Positions 1 to 11,436 of a stretch of 64,000 bases of DNA are shown here, one piece after another; positions within the stretch are counted from its first letter, which is position 1, and the number at the start of each line of letters is the position of its first letter. This DNA comes from Dromiciops gliroides (Eukaryota; Chordata; Mammalia; Microbiotheria; Microbiotheriidae). Position numbers and translations under genes: made by a program. The stretch spans positions 675,916,314 to 675,980,313 of the forward strand of contig NC_057862.1 in the NCBI RefSeq assembly GCF_019393635.1, in the 5' to 3' direction. Below the pieces are notes generated by a model. That model searched no databases, was not told where the DNA came from, and worked only from the letters and a program-made list of their open reading frames with translations.

Positions 1-149
1 TTCTTAATCAATAACCTTGAACTCATAGGATGGTGGCTCTATACCCTTATTTAGGCCCTCAATTTAGGGATGGGCTGCACTTGATCCTAGTTACTGATCT
101 CCTGCTGTTCAGCTGTCCCAGAGGAGCCCAAACCAATGTCCCTCCACAG

Positions 150-416
150 GAAACCACACAGGGCAGCTTCTTGCAGACTGTGAAATAGACGATGACATCA
201 AGGTAAAGAGCCATGTCCATTTAATTTGGGATGGAGAGGAATATTACAGGATAGATGAAGAAGTTGGGCACTGGGAGAACTTAAAGCCTGAATTCAAGAA
301 ATACAAGCATTTGCTGGAGAGCCCCTTCTGGACCAATCTAAGGAAACAATACATGGATAAATATTGTGTAGACTTGATGAGGAAAATCGTTGGTCACTCA
401 AGCTTAAAGGATAATG
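150..416 (+). CDS. Gene A exon: alpha2 domain
   Basis: 267 bases, open, between CCACAG and GTGAGT. Translation begins with an N-glycosylation sequon (NHT), then LLADCEI with the cysteine matching class I C101, then WDGEEYYRIDEEVGHW, matching the class I YDGKDYIALNEDLRSW strand. The helix FWTNLRKQYMDKYCVDLMRK carries the C164 partner and a tyrosine at the Y159 position, with leucine and isoleucine where classical molecules have W167 and Y171. The exon ends in the first base of a glycine codon (phase 1), which joins alpha3 correctly. Confidence 0.9.
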
Positions 417-3400
417 GTGAGTGTTTTCTTCTTCCCATCTCTTCCCAAAAGGTCCAGGTCACTTCCATCATCCTGTGTGCTAACTGGAGCCCTAGAAAAA
501 CAGGTAGAATTTCTGGCTTCTGACCATAACTCAAACTCACAATGGGAAAATCAGAGAAATATGAGAAAAAGTGAAATTCTTTCTTTTTTCTTTCTTTCTT
601 TTTTCTTCCTTTATGTTCTCAACTCCATTTTTTTTCTTTTTCACTTTGTGACCTTCTTTCTTTCCTACTTACCTTCTTTCCTTCTTTCTCTTTTTGTCCT
701 TTTTTCTTTCCTCCTTTCTGGATACTTATACTGCCATTTCCTGCCAAGCTGGAAAAACAGTATATGTACAGGCTCAAGAATGACAGACATGTGTCTGCTG
801 TCAAGTGAGCCATCTAGCCAAATTTAGAACCATACTACCAGAAGGCTGGTAACCAGGTAATGTTTCATTCTTATTTTGTTGGGGTTAGAATGCAAGAAGG
901 ATATCCTAGTAAGTATAGTGGGTCTGTAATCTACATCATTAGGAGAATATCTACTGATGAAGTCATGGATCGTTGACCTTTTGAAGAAGACTGTTCTTAA
1001 TCCATCATAGCAGACCAAACTCCATTAAGATGGTTTAGAAAACTGATTACTGGGGTAATCAACACCAACAGATGTTGGCTCTGTAACTAATGTTTATCTA
1101 GCACTCTTCTAGGTGTCCAGGGAGATACAAAGAGGCATAAACTAACATGATACCCTCAAGGACCTGATAGCTCTATTGGATGAGGGATTCTGCATTAAGG
1201 AGACTGGGCATTTCAGTGAAGGCAGAGACAAAGGAAGCATCAGACATTCACTGAGATTTTGACATGAAGTCTTCTTTCTTGATCTCTGCTCCCAGTGCCC
1301 CCTGAAGTGACTGTATCCCACTATGTCAGCCCAGAAGGAAGCAGCATTCTCTCCTGCACAGCCAGAGGCTTCTACCCTCAGTCCATCCTACTACGTTGGG
1401 AGAAGAATGGGAAACTGGCTGTATGGGGAAAGGAGACTTCCACTGGCATCCTGCCTAATATGGATTCTACCTTCCATCTCCAAGTTACCTTAGAGCTCCC
1501 ACCAGAGGACTCAGGAACAGGTTACACCTGTGTGGTAGAACATATTGCGCTGAAGACCCCTGTTGTGTATCCAGGTTAGTGCTTTAGCCGGGCACTCTCA
1601 TCACATCCCCAGGAGACCAGGTCATGGACTGTAGTTTTACTTCCTTCCCCTTCTACTGAATCTACAACCTCTTACATTCTACCCTTTATCCCTATAGTCC
1701 CTGAAAAGCCCACAATGGAGAAGCCTGGGATCCGGGGACTGGGCATTGTGTTAGCTGTCATCCTAGTGCTGAGCTGTGCTGGGGCCTTCATAGCATGGAA
1801 GATGAAGAAGTCAGGTATGCATGTAATGGGAAAGAGTGACAGAAAGATATTGGATGGGGAGCTCCCAAGGAGACAGGAGATATTGCTAATATAGCAACCT
1901 CAATAAGTGCTTGTAGGAAAATGTTTTGAGAAGGAAATCCCAGAACCTTAGGGTCAAAGTGGGACACAGAAGTTATACAGTCTAAACCATACCTGTTCAA
2001 GAAATACCTCAATAACATCCTAGGTGACTCAAGCTCTCCAAGCCTCAGTTTGCTCAGTTGGAAAATGAGTATAATAATAGTACTCACCTCACAGTACTAT
2101 AATGCACATAAAGTGCCAGTCAAACTTTGAAGTACTATATAAATATCAGTCATTATCATTATTCATTCTATTTATTATTCTAAATTCATTGTTAATTAAT
2201 TATTAATACAGTTGGAAACTACTTGGGTCTTTTTTCCTTGTCACACCAAGGCCAAGTCACATTGTTGATTTATATTAAGTTTTCAGTCCACTAAAATCTG
2301 AGTCTTTTTTTTTTTTTACAGAAAACGTTGTGTGTATATGTATGTACATATGTATGTATGTATTTATATTCATTCATATACATATATGTGTGTGTGTATA
2401 TATATATATATGGATTTTTAACTGAACTATGGGACTTAACAGTTATTTCTATTCCAATCTGATCTAACCCGATCTAAGAAGCATCTGTCAGGGGCCTATT
2501 AGTGGATTGCTAGACTCTTGTAAAACAAAGACAAAAGGAAAATAGTCCCTGCTCTCCTGGAGCTTTCATTCTATTGGTGTGACACCATACAAAACTCCTA
2601 TTAAATTTCATCTAATCAAATTCCGCCCATTGTTCTGACCTTTAAAGATCTTTCTGGAACTTGATTTGGTCATTGGGTTTATTCATATTCATTCACTGGC
2701 ATCAGGGGCAGCTAGGTAGCACAGTGGATAAAGCACTGGTCCTGGAGTCAAGAGGACCTGAGTTCAAATCTCACCTCAGATACTTACTAACTATATGACC
2801 CTGCCACTTAACCCCAATTGCCTTAAACATCCAGGGCCATCTCCAGGTATCCTGATGTCTATCTGCCACTGGACTCAGATGGCTTTGGAGAAGAGAGTGA
2901 GGCTGGTGACCTTGTACAGTCCTCCCTCACTTAAATCCAATTCAGTGCAAGAAATGACATCACCCCGAGGTCACGGTCCTCTTCCAGAATAAAAGAACAA
3001 CAACAACAGTGACATCAGCTGTCCCTCCTGACTTTGAGTTGTCTCCAGATTTGATGAACATGACACCCATGGTTTCATCCAAGTCTTCAAAAACCATGTT
3101 GGCTCTTAGTGATCAAGCTGCCCTTGTTGGACAAATGAAGCTCTGTCTTGAAGTTAGGAATATCTGGATTCTAGTCTCACCTGTAACGCATATTGGTTGT
3201 GTGATCCTGAACAAGTCATTTGCAGAACCCCAAGGAAACTCTCTAAGACTTCATTATAAATAGTCCAAGTCTTCACTGGAAGAGGGAGTTCCTCTCTAGG
3301 AGTTTCCAACACCCATGACAGCTTGGGTCAGGACCAAAAAAAGGCATAGGGGGTACAACTATATACCTTAGCAACATTTAGTAGAAATATGTTGATAATT

Positions 3401-6400
3401 GAAGTCCAGCTCATTGACTTATAGTACAAAGAGTCTACCACCTTCCCTTAAAAAAATATGGGGTTGGGGCAGCTAGGTGGCACAGTGGATAGAGCACCGG
3501 CCCTGGAGTCAGGAGTACCTGAGTTCAAATCTGGCCTCAGACACTTAACACTTACTAGCTGTGTGACCCTGGGCAAGTCACTTAACCCCAATTGCCTCAC
3601 TAAAAAAAAAAAAACCCAAAGAAAAAAAAAATATATATATATATATATATGGGGTTGGGGCAGCTAGGTGGCACAGTGGATAAAGCACTGGCCCTGGATT
3701 CAGGAGGACCTGAGTTCAAATCCAGCCTCAGACACTTGACACTTACTAGCTCTGTGACCCTGGGTAAGTCACTTAACCCTCATTGCCACACACACACACA
3801 CACAAATCATATATGTGTGTGTGTGTGTCTGTGTCTGTGTATACATACATACATATATATATGGGGTCATTTGTCTTTTTCCACACCTGTAGGTCCTCTC
3901 CCATTCAACATTATTTTTCAGAGATCAGTGTTAGGAGTCTGGTTATAAATCATCAAAGTTTTTTTTTAATACCCTGAGATGTTCTTTTAAATTTTTTATT
4001 TTTATTTTTTGTCTTTTTGGTGTTTTTTCCTCCCGTGGGGCAATGAGGGTTAAGTGACTTGCCCAGAGTCACAGAGCTAGTAAGTGTCAAGTGTCTAAGG
4101 CTGGATTTGAACTCAGGTCCTCCTGAATCCAGGGCTGGTGCTTTATCCTCTGCACCACCTAGCTGCCTCCTGCCCTGAGATGTTCTTAATCCAAGTCAGG
4201 TGACTTAAGTTTATTAAGGATACTCAGAAGTTCTCCAATCAGTGTCATACATGAGCTTTTACTCTTTAACTATTTCTGTGCTTTAGATCTATATTCTAAT
4301 ACCATTTTCTTTGTAGCCACAACAGAAACATTTTCATATCATTTGAAGTTATACTTAAGTTAAAAATGGTCATTTATTCCCGCCCAATAGAAAGACACAG
4401 TGAAAATTTAGATAACGTGTCCATTCCCCTGGATTCCTTATTCACATCATTCAGTTCATTCTGAGAAGTGGTCTTCTTTCTTCTTTGAGCTTTCTCTCAT
4501 AACAAATGCTGTTTTAAAAAGTACAAAGCCTTTTATAATCGTGCTAAACATTCATCATCAGTTTCAGCTCAATGACCCTAAAAGCACCATTATTTGACCT
4601 TGGTCTTTGTTTGTATTTATTTTTAGTTATCAGATTCTTCCATTTTTCTTTTCTTTTTTTATTTTGTGGGGCAATTAGGATTAAGTGACTTGCCCAGGGT
4701 CCTCCTGAATCCAGGGCTGGTGCTTTATCCACTGGACCACCTAGCTGTCCCTTCTTCCATCTTTTATAAGCATTTCGGAAAAGCTAAGTGGGGATATGAG
4801 TACCCTTTTAAAAAGTTTCTCTCCTTTTCTTCTTCATTACAATTGTTTGTATCTGTTTTAAAGTGCATTTTGTCTATCTTGATCAAATTGCCCTAGTAGA
4901 ATTGTGAGCCATGGGATGCTACCTATTTTCTTCAATGAAGATTTTATAGACATAATCTTGGGAACAATTGGCAAGAATATATTATTATTTAATAATTAAC
5001 ACTCTCGAGGCAGCTAGGTGGCACAGTGGATAGAACACCGGCCCTAGAGTCAGAAGCACCTGAGTTAAAATCCGGCCTCAGACACTTAACACTTACTAGC
5101 TGTGTGACCTTGGGCAAGTCACTTAACTCCAATTGTCTTGCTTAAAAAAAATTTAAAAAATTTAAAAAAATTAACACTCTCTGGAATACTAAAAATATGA
5201 CTGAAATAATTATGTTTCATAGTTGAATGAAGGAATTAGGATGTGACCGTCCCCTGGAGGTTCACTGAGTGAATACTTAGCATGATTCCAATAGCGATCA
5301 TTATGACAGAAATGACAGGCACCTCATCCTGTTCCCACATAATTTCCATCTCCTCTGCTAGGTCTGTATATTTTCAAAGCTTCTGATCCTCATGTAGCTT
5401 AGAGGTTATGATGTGGCATAATGACATATATTTAAACTGTTATTTAATTTTTTTAGGAATCAATGTTATATCCAGGTAATTATGGACAATCATTTGATCT
5501 GGGGTCACACTATGACCACTCTATTATCTTTAATTGGTTGGGTTCTCAAGGATATTTTGAGAGATGTATTTTTAGGATATGGATTTATCATGTGTCTGTC
5601 CATGAAAAAGAGAGGGCTTCTGATTTTCACATTGTTGGTGGTGTTCTTATCTTGTTATTCTCATCTTTTCTAGTAGGGCTCAGATATAAATAGTCTTGAG
5701 ACAAATCAGTATCCTGCTATCTTCCATTATTCTTGTTGTTGCTCTTATTATTGTCACTATAGTGATGATGATGATAAATTTGGGGGCAAAGGGCAGTTGT
5801 ATGCAAGTGTTTCAGGAAGGGTTTCTTCAGTATTGTCCATGGTGAAAGAAAAACATGAAAGTCAGAATTTTTAAAAATGGAATAGATCTAGTCAGATTTA
5901 GGAGTTCAGCTTCTGAGACCAGGAGTGGCCCTGCTTGGAGACAGGAAGTCAAATGAAATGACTTCTCAAGTGCTACAAGAGAGTGTGGATCCTCTGTAAA
6001 TGTCTCTACTTGTTTGGAAGAATGCAAGAACCATAATAGAAATACAGAGAATAGTGGTGAAGTATGTGGTGGGATGGGTAGGAAGAAAATCGATGAAAAT
6101 CAACTCCTTTGGGAAGCAATAAGAATATGTGCTTTTACCTAAGTGTAAGAAATTTCAGAACTACAGTCTCCTCTTCCACTTCTTCCATTAGCATGGTGAA
6201 TGGCTGGGTTGGCATGGGGCTATGAGGGGAGGTCAACCCAGAGACCTTTGTTCACAGGTTCCACAGGTCAGCTGGAAGGACCTTTTGCTTCTTCTGCTTC
6301 TCTTACTCATTTACCAAAATAGAGGAATGGAATATACCAAGAACAAGATTCTAGGTAAGTCAATCACTGTCCTCTTTGGGGCTCCCTGAACATTCGTCTT

Positions 6401-6667
6401 AATGCTTTCCCTGGTGGATCTCTTTCAACCAGAAAAATTTTTGTCCTTTGACACAGGGGCCAAACAAGAACTCTTTGAAAAGCAATAGGTCATAAAAAGA
6501 CAAGTAATAGGTCGTGAATATGATTTTTATAAATTATTATGCATTTCATTTTAAATAGCAAGCCCAAACTTTCATTTACAATCATTTTACTTAATAACAA
6601 ATTAATGTGTAAAATATGTCCATAACAGTGCATTCGTTTATTCCCTTATTCATTTCAATTCAACATG

Positions 6668-6721
<54 letters not shown>

Positions 6722-7830
6722 GCAATAGGGGTTAAGTGACTTGCCCATGGTCACACAGCTAGTAAGTGTCAAGTGTCTGAGGCCGGATTTGAACTCAGGT
6801 ACTCCTGAATCCAGGGCCGGTGCTTTAACCTCAACATGAATTTTAAAAGCTACTATGTAGCACAATTTAAAGAGCATTAGGCCTGGAGTCAAGAACAATT
6901 GAGTTCAAATCCAGCCTCTGACACTTTTGCCTCATTTTCTTTCACTGTAAAATGGAGATAATAATGACACCTACCTCCCAGGTTATGGTGAAGATCAAAC
7001 GAGATTATATTAAAGAGCTTTGCAAACTTTAAAGCATTGTATAAGTGCTAGCTATTATTATCATTATTGTTATTTATTATGTAGCTACTATGTACTAGGC
7101 ATCTGGAATATAAATTTTAAAAAAAGGAAAGTCCCTCTGCTCAAGAAACTTAGTTTCCATTGAGAAGAGTGGAACAAAATATACATATAAGATTAAATGA
7201 AAAATCTATACAAAGCATCTATCTTTTCATCTTTTTGATCTAGGTTTAGATTTTTTCCTTTTTTACTGTTGTCTGCCTTCATTAATGTCCTCTGCTGATG
7301 CCTCATCTTAGCATTGGTGATCTAGGTTTCTCCAAGTTCTGCCAGTGGAACACAAGCCTGGCAAGTCCTACCAAGCTCAAGAAGCACCATCTGTGGGATG
7401 AGATGTCTGTTGTCCCAACACAAGCCTCCCTGGATCCCTAAAGATTCAGGACCAAGTGACCACTGGCCAAGCAAATTTCTACCCATAGCAATGGTGAAGA
7501 TTACTGATTAATTCATAGAGAACTTGTGGTTTGTGTCAGTGAAGTAAGTGCCCAAGCAAAGCACAAACCATTGATTGATTGAAGAACAGTTGTAATCCAT
7601 GTCCTCTTCTCTTCTTTCTTTGGGTACTTGTTTGCAAACTGTTCACCCATTCTAGAGTTTTTCAATGGTAATTAGACATTACATTCAAAGATTCATATAA
7701 TGCTCCTTATCAATTTTATGTTAAGCTTTTATCTTTTATATTTGATGCACATTTTTCCAATCTGACCTCGATAATTATTGGTTGTTTTAAAAAAGTTTGT
7801 AACTTTAAGCAATAAACTCATCAAATGTAG
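150..7830 (+). CDS. Gene A: MHC class I-like heavy chain, 5' part outside window (candidate UT family)
   Basis: Exons visible: alpha2 150-416, alpha3 1296-1574, transmembrane 1698-1814, possibly a tail exon 6323-6354, then 3' UTR to a polyadenylation signal at 7811. Leader and alpha1 exons must lie upstream of the window. All visible junctions are GT-AG and phase 1, as in class I genes, and exon lengths (267, 279, 117) equal those of gene B. The predicted product is a type I membrane glycoprotein that would pair with beta2-microglobulin. The alpha2 cysteines equivalent to 101 and 164 and both immunoglobulin-fold cysteines of alpha3 are present. Classical K146, W147, W167 and Y171 are absent, so conventional peptide presentation is unlikely. 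Class I-like is secure. Assignment to the marsupial/monotreme UT lineage is inference from divergence and context; a MIC- or CD1-related lineage is the alternative. Confidence 0.82.
560..720 (+). repeat. Polypyrimidine tract in gene A alpha2-alpha3 intron
   Basis: TTTCTTTCC-rich; the longer counterpart in gene C is 53915-54190. Confidence 0.85.
1296..1574 (+). CDS. Gene A exon: alpha3 immunoglobulin C1 domain
   Basis: 279 bases, open, acceptor CCCAG, donor CCAG/GTTAGT. It encodes a C1-set domain beginning VPPEVTV. The first cysteine lies in ILSCTARGFYP, the core tryptophan in LLRWEKNG, and the second cysteine in YTCVVEH. The acidic CD8-contact loop of classical class I is replaced by a basic/hydrophobic segment (GKLAVWGKET), so CD8 contact by the usual loop is doubtful. 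The motif GILPNMDSTF recalls CD1 and MIC alpha3 domains. Confidence 0.93.
1698..1814 (+). CDS. Gene A exon: connecting peptide and transmembrane segment
   Basis: 117 bases, acceptor CCCTATAG, donor TCAG/GTATGC, phase 1 on both sides. A short juxtamembrane stretch (VPEKPTMEKPG) precedes a hydrophobic span around GIVLAVILVLSCAGAFIAW, followed by the basic stop-transfer KMKKS. A cysteine inside the span is shared with genes B and C. Confidence 0.9.
2330..2412. repeat. TG/TA microsatellite, gene A
   Basis: The counterpart, greatly expanded, is at 55878-56000 in gene C. Confidence 0.85.
2705..3008 (+). repeat. SINE with CAACAA tail
   Basis: tRNA-type head like the common SINE, then a body with TCCCTCACTTAAATCCAATTC and GACATCACC, ending in CAACAACAAC. 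Shared with gene C (56303-56585), so older than the duplication. Confidence 0.8.
3466..3802 (+). repeat. Two SINEs in tandem at one target site
   Basis: SINE copies start at 3466 and 3657. The target text TATGGGGTT or TATGGGGT occurs before, between and after them (about 3458, 3649, 3861). Followed by CA/TG/TA simple repeats. Absent from gene C. Confidence 0.85.
3986..4172 (-). repeat. SINE, gene A copy only
   Basis: Flanked by a direct repeat CCCTGAGATGTTCTT. Gene C has the empty site near 57400. Confidence 0.88.
4651..4750 (-). repeat. SINE with internal deletion, gene A copy only
   Basis: The middle of the SINE is missing between GCCCAGGGT and CCTCCTGAA. Flanked by ATTCTTCCAT/CTTCTTCCAT; empty in gene C near 57900. 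Confidence 0.8.
5007..5168 (+). repeat. SINE, gene A copy only
   Basis: Direct repeat TTAACACTCTC on both sides; empty in gene C near 58690. Confidence 0.85.
6323..6354 (+). CDS. Gene A possible cytoplasmic tail exon with stop codon
   Basis: A 32-base candidate exon follows a pyrimidine-rich tract and ATAG, and ends at TAG/GTAAGT. Joined in phase to the transmembrane exon it encodes a short tail, EEWNIPRTRF, with the stop as its last codon. The equivalent place in gene C (about 59829-59862) keeps the sequence, but its donor is GC. The distance from the transmembrane exon (4.5 kb) is large, so this needs transcript support. Confidence 0.35.
6669..6830 (-). repeat. SINE with long poly(T), gene A copy only
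   Basis: Target repeat TCAACATGAATTTT; the empty site is in gene C near 60148. The head is cut short at GGTGCTTTA. Confidence 0.85.
6850..7080 (+). repeat. THER1/MIR CORE-SINE
   Basis: GTTCAAATCCAGCCTCTGAC, CATTTTCTTTCACTGTAAAA and AAGTGCTAGCTATTATTA. Shared with 60165-60395 behind gene C. Confidence 0.75.
7811..7816 (+). promoter_or_regulatory. Gene A polyadenylation signal AATAAA
   Basis: AATAAA in a GT-rich/T-rich setting. The same sequence and flank occur at 61133 behind gene C, at the same relative distance, which supports it as the ancestral 3' end of this gene lineage. Confidence 0.65.
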
Positions 7831-7901
7831 TCTGATCTAATGTTTAATAATTAAAGAGCAATTGGTTAGCTGTGTGACCCTGGACAAGTCACTTAACCCT
7901 C

Positions 7902-8112
7902 TGTGGCATGTAAAATTAAATGTGGTCATCCTATTACTGTCCCAAGTTTAGGGAAAATTAGCTGGGGTTTATTGTATATTTGTTGCTTAGAAATTAGAGG
8001 CTACTGCACCAGTTTGGGGGCATTAAGCATTTATTAAAGCATATTAAATATTGGTAAAGAGAGCACATGGCTCTGAAAGATAAGAAAGCCTAGCTAGCCT
8101 AGCTAGCCTAGC

Positions 8113-8167
<55 letters not shown>

Positions 8168-8514
8168 TGGGCCACTGGGCCATGTGGCTCCCCTTCCACA
8201 TTCCCAGACCAAGAGACAGATCAGGCAGGGTAAGCTCTCTGAGGGAAGGACCAGAGGCAGCCCTTACACACTGCTTAATGCTAATTGGCTAACATCATTC
8301 AAACCTATTCGTTCACTGGATTTGAGGGTGGTTCGGTGCTGATTTCAGAGCCCAGGGAATAGATCCTCTGTTGGGAATAAGGTTTTCAAGTGGGTGTGGT
8401 TGTGAGTGAGGTAACTTCCTGACTCTGGGCTGGCCTTAAGAAAGGTCAGGCCTGGCTCTCTCAGCAGGGGCCAGTGGGAGTCCCAAAATCCCTATTATTA
8501 AGAATTTTCTCACA
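7902..8514 (-). mobile_element. Solo LTR inside a SINE (ERV fossil)
   Basis: 613 bases with TG..CA ends, flanked by the 4-base target repeat CCTC (7898-7901 and 8515-8518). The flanks join into a SINE end. A GA satellite and TAGCC units lie inside. No internal viral part is present. The 4-base repeat fits class I ERVs. Orientation minus is inferred. Confidence 0.7.
8086..8165. repeat. TAGCC units and (GA)n inside the LTR
   Basis: About four TAGCC-type units, then about 25 GA units. Confidence 0.9.
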
Positions 8515-9364
8515 CCTCATTGCCCCACCAAAAAAAAGCAATTGGTTTTATGTAATTAAGATAAATCTATTATTCTCTTTTCTTCTAACCTGCTCAAGAT
8601 TGGTTATCATATTTTCAGTTCAATGGTCCAAATAGAATTGGTTGGAGCTTAAGGTGCAAGAATAAAAATTTCAGTTTCATCATGTTGTTCTCCCAATAAT
8701 AGTATTGAATTAAACTATCTTTCCCCTACTTTTCACCTGCCTGCAATTTTATCAAAGACTCATATTCTGTGTTTATTTGGTTCTGTTTCTGGGATTCCAC
8801 TTTGGTAAAGACAACACCTACTGAAGTATATATAGGGATAGGGACTGAACTTGTGATTTCAGTAAGATAAGCAACTCCTTCTACTAATGTAGGTAACCCC
8901 CTGATGGTCACTTTGGTCTGGGGGAGTTGGTTTAGGGCAGTGAAAAGTTAACCAAACAATATTTTCCACATGGCGGCCTTGAACCCAGGTCTTCTTGGCT
9001 CTGAGGTAAACTTTATCCTATCCAACTGCCCCATACACGTTCAGTGCCTCATTATCACATAGAGATACACTTTATTGGTACTCAACAAAGGTGGTCAATG
9101 TATTTATTACCATGTATTAAATGCTTACAACTTACAAGGTTATACAAAGTCAAAAAAGAAAATGGTCGCTGTTTATACTCTTAATTTACATTCTTCCTGT
9201 GGAAATAACATGAATATGTTTAGAATCACAATTTTTTAAAAGAAAGGAATCTCAATGACCATCAAGTCTGACCCCCTCACATTAGAAATGAGGAAACTTA
9301 GGTGCAGGGAATTTAAGGGGCTTCCCAGGTCATCCTGAGGTGGAATTTAAATTCAGGTCCTTTT

Positions 9365-9621
9365 ATTAGCTATGTGGTATAATGGGTAGAGTGCTGTGTC
9401 AGGAAGACTTGAGTTCAAATCTGGTTTCCTATCCTTCCTGGGTATGTGACTCTGGCCAAGTCACAACCTCTCTTTGGCTAAGTTTCCTCAGCTCTAAACT
9501 GGGAAAAATAACAGGTCCTACCTCCTGGGATTGTTGTAAGGATCAAATGAGATATTTTTAAACTACTTAAAACAGTGCCAGGTACATAGTAGGCTTTACA
9601 TAAATGTTAAATATCATCATC

Positions 9622-9625
<4 letters not shown>
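9365..9625 (+). repeat. MIR/THER1
   Basis: Near-complete core, ending at a TTA/TTG satellite. The last part is shared with 47305-47365. Confidence 0.7.

Positions 9626-9705
<80 letters not shown>
9623..9705. repeat. (TTA)n(TTG)n microsatellite
   Basis: Trinucleotide tract after a MIR element. Confidence 0.92.
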
Positions 9706-9706
<1 letters not shown>

Positions 9707-9869
9707 ATACCATACTGGCTTTATCTAAAATATGTACAAGGTAGGGTTTCTTTAGGGAGGAGGATGAGGGAGAGGGAAGAGACCAAGGAAAGTCTAATGT
9801 AGAAGGTGGTACTTCAACCAAACATTATGGGAAAATGGCCAATCTAAGAGGTGAGCTAAAAGATCTTGC

Positions 9870-10399
9870 AATTTGTAGTGGGTGTCTGAAATACAGCTGT
9901 ACTTAGACCATATAAAACCAATAGTTATATATAGTAGGGAAAATTGTATGGTTTTCTCTATGGATTTTATGAACTCTTCCTCTTCCTTAAAGTTTCTTAA
10001 TCCCACACTGAAATTCACTCTATAGCCAGGGTCTCCCCCAGACACCTTTTTTTTTTTGTGAGGCAATTGGGGTTAAGTGACTTGCCCAGGGTCACACAGC
10101 TAGTAAGTGTTAAGTGTCTGAGGCCGGATTTGAACTCAGGTACTCCTGACTGCAGGGCTGGTACTCTATCCAGTGTGCCACTTAGCTGCCCCCCTCTCCC
10201 GACACCTTCTTGATGTAGGACTTTGATCATTGCTGATAATGACAGTGGTCACTGGTTGATTATCAAACATTCTGACCAGCTCTATGGCCATCTTTCCACT
10301 GGGGGAGGTGACCAGGAGTCCAGGGACTACAAATGACAAAAAGTGGAAAGTGGAAATGACCTCAAATGTCAGGAGAATAGCTTCTGAAATTGAGGCCAT
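9870..10399 (-). other. Unassigned reading frame, shared in part by both X blocks
   Basis: On the minus strand 10399 to about 10200 is open. It starts MASISEAI, then a hydrophobic stretch (FHFLSFVVPGLLVTSPSGK) and PVTTVIISNDQSPTS. After a SINE at 10050-10197, an aligned stretch reads DPGYRVNFSVGLRNFKEEEE. The partner in block X' (about 47930 to 47640) keeps ILVTSPSGE, PLTTIIISEQSPTS and PGHRVKFSVVLRNFKEEEE, but has a stop near the start. No family recognised. It could be a dead exon pair or chance in shared noncoding DNA. Confidence 0.2.
10050..10197 (-). repeat. SINE, block X only
   Basis: Target repeat resembling GACACCTT on both sides; absent from block X'. Confidence 0.85.
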
Positions 10400-10749
10400 T
10401 GAGGGGAAAAAACAGAAGGAATAAGGTCCTTTCTTTACTAATCATAGGGACTTTGATATGTGTTCTAGCAGAGGGAGGATGTAGGAGTAGAAGGGAACTT
10501 TAATCTCATCTACTTTCTTCCTCTCTCACCAACCATCTCTCCCTCTTTTCATCCATCACTCTCCTCAAAGTCATAGTTCATTTGTGACTTGAGGTGAGAA
10601 AACTTCAGTCTGGAGAAATATAAAAGCAAAAGCCATGGTCTCTAAAACTCAGTGTGTCACTAATTCTCCCTGAACGCTGTGTCTATACATTAATCCAATA
10701 TTTCTTGAACATCCCTTGAGCACCCATGCCAAAGCTAACTACTCTGAGG

Positions 10750-11217
10750 TGTGTAATTTAAATTTCTAAATGTAGGTTCTACTCTGTTCCCCCAGTTTTG
10801 GAGGGAAACTGACTAAAAATCACTGATAAACGAGTTTAGGTTTTTAAGGGTTTATTGAAAGATAGTAAAAGAAAGAGAAAGATTGAGAACAGAATTCCTA
10901 CAACCTGGCAATCTTAGCTTTCCTCAACTTCCCTGTGAAGTCCTCTGGATTCTAGCCTCTACCACAGCCAGGTCAGGAACCAAAAAAGAGAGTGAACTCC
11001 TCTGCCAGCATCTGCTTCTTACTTCATGTGTTCCTCCCAGAAATGGGAGGCTCCTCAAGTTGATTGGCTGGTAACCTTGATAGACAGTACCCATAAGCAA
11101 ACATCACTTCCTGATGCCAAAGAAAAGCCGCATGGCCTTGCCCTTAGAGCCCTTCTCCTCATGGTGGAACTTTCCTACAGTAAGTCTCCAGCAGGTGGCA
11201 TCATTCCAATCATTACA
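10750..11217 (-). mobile_element. Solo LTR (ERV fossil), absent from block X'
   Basis: 468 bases, TG..CA, with 4-base target repeat GAGG on both sides. Its 5' portion (ATGATTGGAATGATGCCACC on the minus strand) is related to the LTRs at 33086 and 35737; the rest differs in length. No internal region. Confidence 0.75.
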
Positions 11218-11294
11218 GAGGGATACAGGAGGAGGAGAGAAGGCCTAGTCAGTCTTTGCCCTTGAGGAGCTATAAGGGGAGAAATGATTCAGCA

Positions 11295-11436
11295 TTTTTT
11301 TTTTGTGGGGCAATGAAGGTTAAGTGACTTACCCAGGGTCACACAGCTAGTGTCAAGTGTCTGAGGTTGGATTTGAACCCAGGTCCTCCTGAATCCAAGG
11401 CCAGTGCTTTATCCACTGTGCCACTTAGCTGCCCCC
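11295..11436 (-). repeat. SINE, block X only
   Basis: Target repeat GATTCAGCATTTT/GATTCAGAATTTT; absent from block X'. Confidence 0.88.

Larger units (their letters stand above)
7867..8537 (+). repeat. SINE, strongly 5' truncated, split by the LTR at 7902
   Basis: Target repeat GCAATTGGTT at 7857 and 8538. Only the 3' part from AGCTGTGTGACC remains. Confidence 0.8.

Noticed and set aside
414-827. 137-residue open frame on plus strand
   Set aside because: It runs through the intronic polypyrimidine tract; composition (F, S, L) is that of the simple repeat.
2705-2790. tRNA gene from the SINE head
   Set aside because: The SINE head has tRNA-like box sequences, but no complete cloverleaf and it is one of many dispersed copies.
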